In this document: in pieces, positions 51,000-58,282 of the stretch
Position numbering within the stretch: the stretch's first letter is position 1
How the letters are laid out: each line of letters begins with the position of its first letter
Source: Plantactinospora sp039889035
Lineage (GTDB): Bacteria > Actinomycetota > Actinomycetes > Mycobacteriales > Micromonosporaceae
Assembly: GCA_039889035.1 (NCBI GenBank)
Contig: JBDQQY010000027.1
Span: forward strand, 62,001-126,000
Direction of reading: 5' to 3'
Length of the DNA: 64,000 nt
Notes under the pieces: model-generated
What the model was told of the DNA's origin: nothing
Databases searched by the model: none
What the model saw: only the letters and a program-made list of their open reading frames with translations
Program-made: the position numbers and the translations under genes

Positions 51000-51839
51000 G
51001 TGCAGACCCCCACCCCCGCCGAGTCGTCGCGTCCCCGCCGGGTCGGCCCGTTCCTCTCCGCGTTCGGTTCCGGTGTCGGGCTGCTGTTCCGGGGGCTCGC
51101 GGTCTACGGTCGCAGCCCGATGCTGGTGCTGCTCGGCATCGTGCCCGCGGTGATCTCCGGGGCGCTCTACCTGGCCGGCCTCGGCACGCTGATCTACTTC
51201 TCCGACGACCTCGCCGCCTGGATCACCCCGTTCGCCGACGACTGGTCGGACGGGCCGCGCCAGCTCCTCCGGCTGATCGCCGGGCTCGCCCTGCTCGGCC
51301 TGGGCGGCCTGCTCGGGGTGCTCACCTTTACCGCCATCACGCTGGTGATCGGCGACCCGTTCTACGAGAAGATCTCCGAACGGGTGGAGGAGCGCTACGG
51401 CGGGGTGCCGAACGAGGTCGAGCTGCCCTGGTGGCGCTCGCTGCGGCGCAGCATCGCCGACGCCGCGCGACTGCTCGTCCGGTCGGTGCTGTTCGGGGTA
51501 CCGCTCTTCGCCGCCGGCTTCGTGCCGCTCGTCGGGCAGTTCGTCGTACCCGTGATCGCCGCGATGGTCGGCGGCTGGTTCCTCACCATGGGCATGGTCG
51601 GGGTGCCGTTCCAGCGGCGCGGGCTTCGGCTGCCGGACCGGCAGCGGGCGCTGCGGGCGAACCGGCCGCTGACCCTGGGCTTCGGGGTGGCGGTCTTCCT
51701 CTGCTTCCTGATCCCGCTCGGCGCGGTGCTGCTCACCCCGGCCGCGGTCGCCGGGGCCACCCTGCTGGCCCGCCGCGCGCTCGGCGAGTCGATCGACCAC
51801 CCCGACCGGCCCCGCGTGACCGCCTCCGGGGCGGCCTGA
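51000..51839 (+). CDS. EI24/CysZ-like membrane protein
   Basis: A 279-residue protein with about six helices and the EI24 signature (ITLVIGDPFYEKISERVEER; PWWRSLRRSIADAARLL). The family includes CysZ sulfate transporters in proteobacteria; actinobacterial members are uncharacterised. The GTG at 51000 follows TAGGCT (50986-50991) by eight bases. Its TGA overlaps the ATG of the macrodomain gene. Confidence 0.87.
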   Translation: MQTPTPAESSRPRRVGPFLSAFGSGVGLLFRGLAVYGRSPMLVLLGIVPAVISGALYLAGLGTLIYFSDDLAAWITPFADDWSDGPRQLLRLIAGLALLGLGGLLGVLTFTAITLVIGDPFYEKISERVEERYGGVPNEVELPWWRSLRRSIADAARLLVRSVLFGVPLFAAGFVPLVGQFVVPVIAAMVGGWFLTMGMVGVPFQRRGLRLPDRQRALRANRPLTLGFGVAVFLCFLIPLGAVLLTPAAVAGATLLARRALGESIDHPDRPRVTASGAA

Positions 51840-52357
51840 TGCGGATCGACCTGGTGCAGGGCGACATCACCGCACAGCGGGTGGACGTCGTCGTCAACGC
51901 CGCCAACTCGTCGCTGCTCGGCGGCGGCGGAGTGGACGGCGCGATCCACCGCCGCGGCGGCCCGGCGATCCTCACCGAGTGCCGGGCCCTGCGGGCCGCC
52001 CGGTACGGGCGCGGCCTACCCACCGGGCAGGCGGTGTCGACCACCGCAGGCAACCTGCCGGCCCGTTGGGTGGTGCACACCGTCGGGCCGGTCTGGTCCG
52101 CCGACGAGGACCGGTCGGCACTGCTGCGGAGCTGCTACGCCAACAGCCTGGCCGTCGCCCACGATCTGGGAGCGACCTCGGTGGCCTTCCCGCTGATCTC
52201 GTCCGGGGTCTACCGGTGGCCGGTCGAGGACGCGGTCCGGCAGGCGTTGACCGTACTCACCGCCGCCCGGCCGGCCAGCGTCACCACCGCCCGACTGGTG
52301 CTCTTCGACGCCGCCACCGCCGGGACCGCCCAGCGGGTACGCCGAGAGTTCGACTGA
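51839..52357 (+). CDS. MacroD-type macrodomain (ADP-ribosyl hydrolase/deacetylase)
   Basis: A 172-residue macrodomain: VVVNAANSSLLGGGGVDGAI, VVHTVGPVW and AFPLISSGVYRWP. These contain the ADP-ribose-binding Asn/Gly loops and substrate-assisted site of MacroD1/YmdB. It removes ADP-ribose from Glu/Asp or acetyl from O-acetyl-ADP-ribose. It overlaps the EI24 gene (TGATG). Not part of a toxin or SIR2 locus here. Confidence 0.92.
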   Translation: MRIDLVQGDITAQRVDVVVNAANSSLLGGGGVDGAIHRRGGPAILTECRALRAARYGRGLPTGQAVSTTAGNLPARWVVHTVGPVWSADEDRSALLRSCYANSLAVAHDLGATSVAFPLISSGVYRWPVEDAVRQALTVLTAARPASVTTARLVLFDAATAGTAQRVRREFD

Positions 52358-52363
52358 CCGGGG

Positions 52364-53380
52364 TCAGGCGGAGGCGCGCAGGACGAGTTCGGTGGGGAGC
52401 AGGACGGTCGGCTCGATCCGTTCACCGGCGGCGAGCCGGAGCAACTGGCGGGTCATGGTCCGGCCGAGATCCTGGATCGGCTGCCGTACGGTGCTCAGCG
52501 GCGGGTCGGTGTAGCCGGCCAGCTCGATGTCGTCGAAGCCGATCACCGCCACGTCCTCCGGCACCCGGCGACCCGCCTCGCGCAGCGTACGGAGTGCGCC
52601 GTGCGCCATCAGGTCGGAGGCGACGAAGACCGCGTCCAGGCTCGGTTCCTCGGCCAGGAGCTGCCGCATCGCGACCGCACCGGACTCCCGGGTGAAGTCC
52701 CCGAACGCCTCCACCGGCCGGTGTCCGGCGTCCCGGAGTTCGGCCCGGTACCCGGCCAGCCGGTCGATCCCGGCCACCATGTCCTGGGGGCCGGCGATGG
52801 TGGCGATCCGCTGCCGGCCGGACCTGAGCAGGTGCCGGACCGCACCGCGTACCCCGGCGACGTGGTCCACGTCGACGTACGGCACCGGGACGGGGGGCTG
52901 GCCGAGCGGGCGTCCGCTGCACACCACCGGCAGCCCCGCCTGGGCGAGCGCGCCGGGCAGCGGGTCGGCGCCGTGCAGGGAGGCGAAGAGTACGCCGTCC
53001 ACGTGCCCGCCCATCGCGTAGCGCTCGACGCGCTCGTGGCTGGCCGCCGACTCGGCCAGGGTCAGCACGAGCTGCTTGCCGGCCGCCTCCAGCTCCCGGC
53101 TGACCCCGAGGATGATGCCGGGGAACACCTGGTCGTCGGAGAAGACCCGGGTGGACGCCTCCGGCAGGATCAGCGCCACCGAGTCGGTCTGCTGGGTGAC
53201 CAGGCTGCGCGCCGCGAGGTTGGGCACGTAGCCCAACTCGCGCACCGCCCGCCGGACCGCCTGTTGGATCGGCTCGGCGACCGTGGTCGAGCCGTTCACC
53301 ACCCGGGACACGGTGGCCCGGGACACCCCGGCCCGTTGAGCCACCGCCTCCAGCGTGGGCCGCGCGCGGGTCACCGCCAT
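52364..53380 (-). CDS. LacI-family transcriptional regulator
   Basis: A 338-residue LacI protein: HTH (LEAVAQRAGVSRATVSRVVN), hinge helix (PNLAARSLVTQQTDS) and periplasmic-binding-like effector domain (GFDDIELAGYTDPPLSTVRQ). Such regulators respond to a sugar, but no transporter or glycoside hydrolase gene is adjacent, so the target lies elsewhere. Confidence 0.92.
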   Translation of the reverse strand: MAVTRARPTLEAVAQRAGVSRATVSRVVNGSTTVAEPIQQAVRRAVRELGYVPNLAARSLVTQQTDSVALILPEASTRVFSDDQVFPGIILGVSRELEAAGKQLVLTLAESAASHERVERYAMGGHVDGVLFASLHGADPLPGALAQAGLPVVCSGRPLGQPPVPVPYVDVDHVAGVRGAVRHLLRSGRQRIATIAGPQDMVAGIDRLAGYRAELRDAGHRPVEAFGDFTRESGAVAMRQLLAEEPSLDAVFVASDLMAHGALRTLREAGRRVPEDVAVIGFDDIELAGYTDPPLSTVRQPIQDLGRTMTRQLLRLAAGERIEPTVLLPTELVLRASA

Positions 53381-53499
53381 CTCCGCTCCTCAGCTCAGCC
53401 GCCGGGAAAATGGTTCCACGCGCGCCTGAAGGTCAACAACCCCGTCGGCGGGCGCCGGGTCCCTCGGCCACGGCACGCGTGGCCCGGGACCGGTTCCGG

Positions 53500-54261
53500 T
53501 CAGCCGACGCGCAGCCCCTGCAGCAGCCCGGCGTCGCCCGCCACGTCGAGGGCGTCGAAGCCGAGCCGGCCCCAGAGAGCCAGCAGCAGGTCGCTGGCCG
53601 TACCCGAGATCTGCGCCCGGGCGTGGTGGTCGTCGCTGTCCAGGATCGTGTCGGTGTCCAGCAGGGCGACGCCGGTACCGCGCAGCCGCAGGTACCACTC
53701 CTGGCCGGCGTCGGTCGCGACCAGGTGGACCACCCCGTGGAACGGCTGGTCGGAGGCGTGCCGGCCGGCCGGCAGGTGGGTGTCGAGCACCTCGCCGACC
53801 CCGTCCGCCGCGAGCTTGGCCTCGATCGGCTCCCCGGCGGCGACCGCCATCTGCGCGTCCCAGCGGTGCACCGCGGTCTCCTGCGCCATCCGGCGGTGCC
53901 AGAACCCGGCCTTCTTCGGCTGGGGTGCGTAGTTCCAGGCCGGCGCCTCCGGGTCGACCCGGTCCAGCACGGCCATGAGCTGGTCGAACTCCTGTCGCCA
54001 CCACTCCACGGCCGCCGGCCCGGTCGGCAGGCCGTCCGGGACCGTGAGCGGGTCGGCCCGCTCGGTGGTGCCCCGGCTCAGGATGCCCCGGGCCCGGGCG
54101 TAGACGGACCCGAGGTGATGCACCAGATCGGTCATGGTCCACTCGGGACAGGACGGCACCCGGATGTCGAGCGGCGCTTCGGCGACGGTGGCGCCGAAGG
54201 TCGGCCCCTCGGCGCGGAGTGCCCCGATCCAGAAGTCCTTGGTGCCGTGCAGTCTGGTCAT
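53500..54261 (-). CDS. Maleylpyruvate isomerase family, mycothiol-dependent (MDMPI)
   Basis: A 253-residue protein of the DinB-like/MDMPI family: SCPEWTMTDLVHHLGSVYA with the metal His, WYLRLRGTGVALLDTDT and C-terminal SDLLLALWGRLGFDALDVAGD. Characterised members use mycothiol as cofactor, which fits an organism encoding mshA and mshD in the same window. Substrate unknown. GGGAGGAACGTC precedes the ATG. Confidence 0.85.
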   Translation of the reverse strand: MTRLHGTKDFWIGALRAEGPTFGATVAEAPLDIRVPSCPEWTMTDLVHHLGSVYARARGILSRGTTERADPLTVPDGLPTGPAAVEWWRQEFDQLMAVLDRVDPEAPAWNYAPQPKKAGFWHRRMAQETAVHRWDAQMAVAAGEPIEAKLAADGVGEVLDTHLPAGRHASDQPFHGVVHLVATDAGQEWYLRLRGTGVALLDTDTILDSDDHHARAQISGTASDLLLALWGRLGFDALDVAGDAGLLQGLRVG

Positions 54262-54324
54262 GACGTTCCTCCCGTGCACCGGGCCGCCACCGGCCGGGCT
54301 GTCTCTCAGCCTAGGGTGAATGGT

Positions 54325-55413
54325 GTGCCAGACGTTAATGCCCGCCCGATAACTGCCGCCGACTCCGCCGATCCCACACGATTGGCCGGTTATACGACCC
54401 TGCGGCTCGGCGGCGCGCCGCGGCGACTCGTTACCGCCACCCGAACGGATGAAATCCCGGGGAAACTCCGCGAGGCCGAGTTGCGGGAGGAGCCGGTGCT
54501 GGTGCTGGCCGGCGGCAGCAACGTGGTGGTCGCCGACGAGGGGTTCCCCGGCACGGTGCTGCTGGTCCGGTCGCGGGGCTTCGAGGTGGTCGCCGAGGAC
54601 GAGGCGGCGGTGACCATCCGGGTGGCGGCCGGCGAGCCGTGGGACGACCTGGTCGCGGCCACCGTCGAGGCCGGCTGGTCGGGGGTGGAGTGCCTCTCCG
54701 GCATCCCCGGTTCGGCCGGCGCCACCCCGATCCAGAACGTCGGGGCGTACGGGCAGGAGGTCGCGGAGACGGTCACCGGGGTCGAGACGTACGACCGGCT
54801 GACCGGCGAGGTGACCCGGATGAGCGCGGCCGAGTGCGCCTTCGGGTACCGGTCCAGCGTCTTCAAGTACAACGACCGGTGGACGGTGCTCACCGTCGAC
54901 TTCCGGCTGCTCCGCTCGACGCTCTCCGCTCCGGTGCGGTACGCCGAGCTGGCCCGGGCGCTCGGGGTGGAGGTCGGCGACCGGGTGCCACTGGGCGATG
55001 CCCGGGCGGCGGTACGCGCGCTGCGCGCCGGCAAGGGCATGGTGCTGGACCCGGTCGACCCGGACACCCGCTCGGTCGGGTCGTTCTTCACCAACCCGGT
55101 GCTGGACGCCGGGGCGTACCAGGCGGTGCGGGAGCGGGCCGCCGGGCTCGGTGAGCCGCCGTCCTGGCCGGGCACGGGCGGCACGGTGAAGGTCAGCGCC
55201 GCCTGGCTGATCGACAAGGCCGGTTATCCGAAGGGCTACCAGGGGCCGGGCGGGGTGGCCATCTCCTCCAAGCACACCCTGGCGCTGACCAACCGGGACG
55301 GCGGCTCGACCGGGGCGCTGCTGGCGCTGGCCCGGGAGATCCGTGACGGGGTGCACGACCGGTTCGGCGCCACCCTGCATCCGGAGCCGGTACTGGTCAA
55401 CTGCGCCCTCTGA
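54325..55413 (+). CDS. murB: UDP-N-acetylmuramate dehydrogenase MurB
   Basis: A 362-residue FAD enzyme. Seen: TTLRLGGAPRRLVTATR and LAGGSNVVVADEGFPGTV (FAD), GVECLSGIPGSAGATPIQNV, GYRSSVFKY, SFFTNPVLDAG (catalytic Ser) and VKVSAAWLIDKAGYPKGYQG. It reduces UDP-GlcNAc-enolpyruvate to UDP-MurNAc. In mycobacteria murB also lies a few genes from mshA. The GTG at 54325 follows TAGGGT by seven bases, so the mRNA is leaderless; the GTG at 54316 overlaps that box. Confidence 0.94.
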   Translation: MPDVNARPITAADSADPTRLAGYTTLRLGGAPRRLVTATRTDEIPGKLREAELREEPVLVLAGGSNVVVADEGFPGTVLLVRSRGFEVVAEDEAAVTIRVAAGEPWDDLVAATVEAGWSGVECLSGIPGSAGATPIQNVGAYGQEVAETVTGVETYDRLTGEVTRMSAAECAFGYRSSVFKYNDRWTVLTVDFRLLRSTLSAPVRYAELARALGVEVGDRVPLGDARAAVRALRAGKGMVLDPVDPDTRSVGSFFTNPVLDAGAYQAVRERAAGLGEPPSWPGTGGTVKVSAAWLIDKAGYPKGYQGPGGVAISSKHTLALTNRDGGSTGALLALAREIRDGVHDRFGATLHPEPVLVNCAL

Positions 55414-55473
55414 GGCCGCACCGGACCCTTCCGCCATCGCTGGTGCGCGAATCCACCGGAACGCCACCGCGGC

Positions 55474-55488
55474 TCCTTGCGCCGCAAG
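55474..55488. repeat. Dyad in the PadR promoter
   Basis: CCTTGC-GCC-GCAAGG is a perfect 6-bp inverted repeat just upstream of the -10-like TACCAT (55490-55495). Confidence 0.5.
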
Positions 55489-55502
55489 GTACCATGTTCC
55501 GC

Positions 55503-55532
55503 ATGGACGCCGTCGACGCCCGTCGCCAGTAG
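55503..55532 (+). other. Nine-codon frame in phase with the PadR gene, ended by TAG
   Basis: ATG at 55503 lies seven bases after TACCAT and begins MDAVDARRQ, then TAG, directly followed by the PadR ATG at 55533 in the same frame. The PadR ATG has no ribosome site. It may be a leaderless mini-cistron for reinitiation or a nonsense change in the true N-terminus. Confidence 0.5.
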
Positions 55533-55883
55533 ATGGCGGCGGCCAAGCCCGAGGCGCTGCCCGGCCAGCTCCGCCGCGGAACGCTGGAGTACTGCGTACT
55601 CGCGCTGCTCCGCCCCGGCGAGCGCTACGCCCTCGACCTCGTCCGCGAGTTGGGCGCGGTCGACGGCATGGTGACCAGCGAGGGAACCATCTACCCCCTG
55701 TTGTCGCGGCTGCGCCGGGACGGCCTGGTGGAGACCGCCTGGCACGAGTCGCCGAGTGGGCCGCCCCGCCGCTACTACCGGCTCACCGCCGTCGGGCGGG
55801 ACCGGCTCGACCAGTTCGTCGGTGAGTGGATCCGGTTCCGCGACGCGGTGGATTCCCTCGTCATCCCGAAGGAGACCGAATGA
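55533..55883 (+). CDS. PadR-family transcriptional regulator
   Basis: A 116-residue PadR protein: QLRRGTLEYCVLALLRPGER, TIYPLLSRLRRDGLVETAW and RRYYRLTAVGRDRL. PadR repressors usually govern membrane or efflux genes; the next gene is a small membrane protein overlapping it (ATGA). Translation start may be influenced by the nine-codon frame upstream. Confidence 0.9.
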   Translation: MAAAKPEALPGQLRRGTLEYCVLALLRPGERYALDLVRELGAVDGMVTSEGTIYPLLSRLRRDGLVETAWHESPSGPPRRYYRLTAVGRDRLDQFVGEWIRFRDAVDSLVIPKETE

Positions 55884-56233
55884 AGCCGACCACCCCCGAC
55901 GCGCTCGTCCGGCGGTCGGTCGCGGCGCTGCTCTGGCTCTCCCGGCTCTGGCGGGTCCGAGACGAGGTCGTCGGCACCGCCCTGCTGCTCGGCTGCGCGG
56001 CCGTCTTCGTCCTGCTCGACCTGCTCGGCTTCCAGGACACCGGCCTGGGCTCGCTGGCCCTGCTGCTGGTGGCGCTCTTCGTGCCCTTCGGCGCCGCCAC
56101 CTGCTATCTGGCGGTCCCGATGTCCCGACTCGGCGCCACCGTGCCGGCCGGGCCCGGCACCCGGCGCCCGGGGGCGGCCCTGCTCGGCACCCGGCATTCG
56201 GTAGTCCGGCCCTGCTCGCCCGGCACTCGGTAA
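55880..56233 (+). CDS. Small membrane protein of the PadR operon
   Basis: A 117-residue protein with two helices (TALLLGCAAVFVLLDLLGF; SLALLLVALFVPFGAATCYL). N-terminal DALVRRSVAALLWLSRLW resembles proteins coupled to PadR regulators (DUF1700/permease-like), but no family is sure. Its C-terminal 25 residues are read through the first units of a 33-bp repeat array, which supplies the stop codon, so the end may be young. Confidence 0.65.
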   Translation: MKPTTPDALVRRSVAALLWLSRLWRVRDEVVGTALLLGCAAVFVLLDLLGFQDTGLGSLALLLVALFVPFGAATCYLAVPMSRLGATVPAGPGTRRPGAALLGTRHSVVRPCSPGTR

Positions 56234-56328
56234 CCGGTCAAGCCCTGCTCGCCCGGCACTCGGTAACCGGTCAAGCCCGGCCCGGCACCCGGTAGCCGGG
56301 CGGCCGGGCTCGGCACGCAGTAGCCGAG
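56178..56328. repeat. Degenerate 33-bp tandem repeats between converging genes
   Basis: Two perfect copies (56210-56242, 56243-56275; core CCGGCACTCGGTAACCGGTC) are flanked by diverged ones at 56178-56209, 56276-56300 and 56301-56328. The first perfect copy contains the stop codon of the upstream gene. Confidence 0.85.
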
Positions 56329-56367
56329 TTGCACGGGAGGCACCGGGGCGCACCGGGGCGGCCCGCG

Positions 56368-57207
56368 TTACCGAGGCTCTCTCACCGGGGAGTCGCCGGA
56401 TGGCGCCACCGCCGACCACGCCACGGTGACCTCGCCGAGCCGCCACCGCGCCGGCCGGTCCAGTACGGGCCAGCCGGCCGCGCGGACCGCCTCGACCGTA
56501 CGCCGCCAGCGCTGCCGGGGCCCGAACGTGGCGTACGGGGCCGCGTCCCGCCAGCCCTCCTCCAGCGCCCGGATCAGCGCGTGGACTCCGGTGCCCGGCA
56601 CGTTGTGGTGGATCAGCGCCTTGGGCAGCCGCTCGGCCAGCGTGGCCGGACTGTCCAGCGTGGAGAGCCGGGCGGCCAGGGTCAGCGACCGGGGGCCGGT
56701 GGCGTCGACGAGCAGCCAGCAGGCCAGCCGGCCCAGCTCGTCACAGGTCCCCTCGACCAGTACCCCGCCCGGTTGCAGCGCCCCGGTCGTCGTCCGCCAG
56801 GCCGGCGCCACCTCCGGCTCGGCGTACTGCCGCAGCACGTTGAACGCCCGGACCAGCACCGGGCGCAGCCCGGCCAGCTCGAAGCCGCCCCGGCCGAAGG
56901 CCAGCCACGGCGGGTCGGCGGCGGGCGCGGCGGCGGCCACCCGTACCGGATCGATCTCCAGCCCGACCACCCGGACGTCCGGCCGGACGGCGGCGGCCAA
57001 CCGGGCCCGCAGCTCGACCACGGTGACCGGGCTGGCGCCGTAGCCGAGGTCCACCACCAGCGGATCGCGGGCATCCCGGAGCAGGTCGGCGCAGGTCGCC
57101 GCGATCCAGTTGTCCACCCGGCGCAGCCGGTTGGGGTTGGTGGTCCCCCGGGTCACCGCGCCGACCGGACGGACCACCCCGCCGCGACCGGCACCGGTCG
57201 GCGGCAT
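56368..57207 (-). CDS. Class I SAM-dependent methyltransferase-like protein
   Basis: A 279-residue protein. Motif I is PLVVDLGYGASPVTVVELRA, with VVGLEIDPVRVAAA following as the ribose-binding acidic loop. The middle has VRAFNVLRQYAEPEV and GALQPGGVLVEGTCDE (post-I and motif III). No methyl acceptor can be told. The segment RGTTNPNRLRRVDNWI near the N-terminus may be the true start region; ATG at 57207 is used here. Confidence 0.78.
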   Translation of the reverse strand: MPPTGAGRGGVVRPVGAVTRGTTNPNRLRRVDNWIAATCADLLRDARDPLVVDLGYGASPVTVVELRARLAAAVRPDVRVVGLEIDPVRVAAAAPAADPPWLAFGRGGFELAGLRPVLVRAFNVLRQYAEPEVAPAWRTTTGALQPGGVLVEGTCDELGRLACWLLVDATGPRSLTLAARLSTLDSPATLAERLPKALIHHNVPGTGVHALIRALEEGWRDAAPYATFGPRQRWRRTVEAVRAAGWPVLDRPARWRLGEVTVAWSAVAPSGDSPVREPR

Positions 57208-57317
57208 GCCGTCGATCCGCCCGGTCGGCGACCCCGCCGGTCCCCGCCGGGTGACGGCACCGGGAACACCGGCTCCCGGCTCATCGGCGGCGCCCGGTCG
57301 CGGCGACGGCACCCGGC

Positions 57318-58097
57318 TCACTGCCCGGTGTCGGTCCCGACCCGGTGCACCTTGTGCTGGGCCGCCTGTGCCAGCGGACGGACCACCAGCCGGTCCACGT
57401 TGACGTGGTGCGGACGGGTGGCGCACCAGGCGATGCAGTCGGCGACGTCGTCGGCGACCAGCGGCTCGGCGACCCCGGCGTAGACCGCCGCCGCCCGGCC
57501 GGCGTCGCCGTCGAAGCGAACCAGCCCGAACTCCTCGGTCCGGACCATGCCGGGGTCGATCTCGATCACCCGGACCGGCCGTCCACAGAGCTCCAACCGC
57601 AGCGTCTCGGCCAGCGCGGTCTGGGCGTGCTTCGCCGCCGCGTAGCCGCCGCCGCCCTCGTAGACGATCAGGCCGGCGGTCGAGCTGAGCACCACCACGG
57701 TGCCGGCGCCGGAGGACTCCAGCGCGGGCAGCAGTGCCTGGGTGACCCGGAGCGTGCCGAGCACGTTCACGTCGTACATCCACTGCCAGTCGGCGACCGA
57801 ACCCAACTCGACCGGATCCAGGCCGCGCGCGCCACCGGCGTTGTTGACCAGCAGGGTGACCGGCCCGCCCAGCCTCCCGGCGGCGGCGGCCAGCTCCGCC
57901 ACCGACTCGTCCGAGGTGACGTCGCAGGGCTGTGCGGTGGCCGTGCCGCCGGTCCCGCGGATCTCCTCGACCAGGGCGTCCAGCCGGTCGGCCCGGCGGG
58001 CGGCGGCGAGCACGGAGAATCCCTCGGCGGCCAGCCGGCGGGCCGTGGCGGCGCCGATTCCGCTGGACGCCCCGGTGACGATCGCGACAGGGGTCAT
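57318..58097 (-). CDS. SDR-family NAD(P)-dependent oxidoreductase
   Basis: A 259-residue classical SDR: VAIVTGASSGIGAATA, LLVNNAG, Ser in VVVLSSTAG, and catalytic YAAAK in GGGGYAAAKHAQ. In mycobacteria an SDR (Rv0484c) also lies upstream of and divergent from mshA. Its start overlaps the stop of a possible 40-residue gene. Confidence 0.9.
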   Translation of the reverse strand: MTPVAIVTGASSGIGAATARRLAAEGFSVLAAARRADRLDALVEEIRGTGGTATAQPCDVTSDESVAELAAAAGRLGGPVTLLVNNAGGARGLDPVELGSVADWQWMYDVNVLGTLRVTQALLPALESSGAGTVVVLSSTAGLIVYEGGGGYAAAKHAQTALAETLRLELCGRPVRVIEIDPGMVRTEEFGLVRFDGDAGRAAAVYAGVAEPLVADDVADCIAWCATRPHHVNVDRLVVRPLAQAAQHKVHRVGTDTGQ

Positions 58098-58216
58098 CGG
58101 GACATTCTGGCCCAAGCCGTCCGGATGCCATGGACCTGGGCCCGAATGAGGTCGGTCACCTCCTCGGGCGTCCGGACGATTGGCTCTCGCCCGATCGGGA
58201 AGATGACACGCAACAC
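58094..58216 (-). CDS. Possible 40-residue protein coupled to the SDR gene
   Basis: From GTG at 58216 the frame reads LRVIFPIGREPIVRTPEEV, TDLIRAQVHGIRTAWARMSR and ends with TGA overlapping the SDR ATG (ATGA). The composition looks protein-coding and the coupling is exact, but there is no clear ribosome site and no family is recognised. Confidence 0.45.
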   Translation of the reverse strand: MLRVIFPIGREPIVRTPEEVTDLIRAQVHGIRTAWARMSR

Positions 58217-58282
58217 GGTGGTTGCTCTGTGAGGTGACCCGGTCGTGCGGGACGGCGTAACACGTTGACAGAAGGAGCGGAC

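Noticed and set aside
51839..52357. Macrodomain gene as an antitoxin (DarG-like) or part of a SIR2 defence pair
   Set aside because: No DarT- or SIR2-like gene is adjacent; it is coupled to EI24.
53390..53420. LacI operator upstream of the LacI gene
   Set aside because: Only a 4-bp inverted repeat (GGAA/TTCC) without the central CG of LacI sites is visible.
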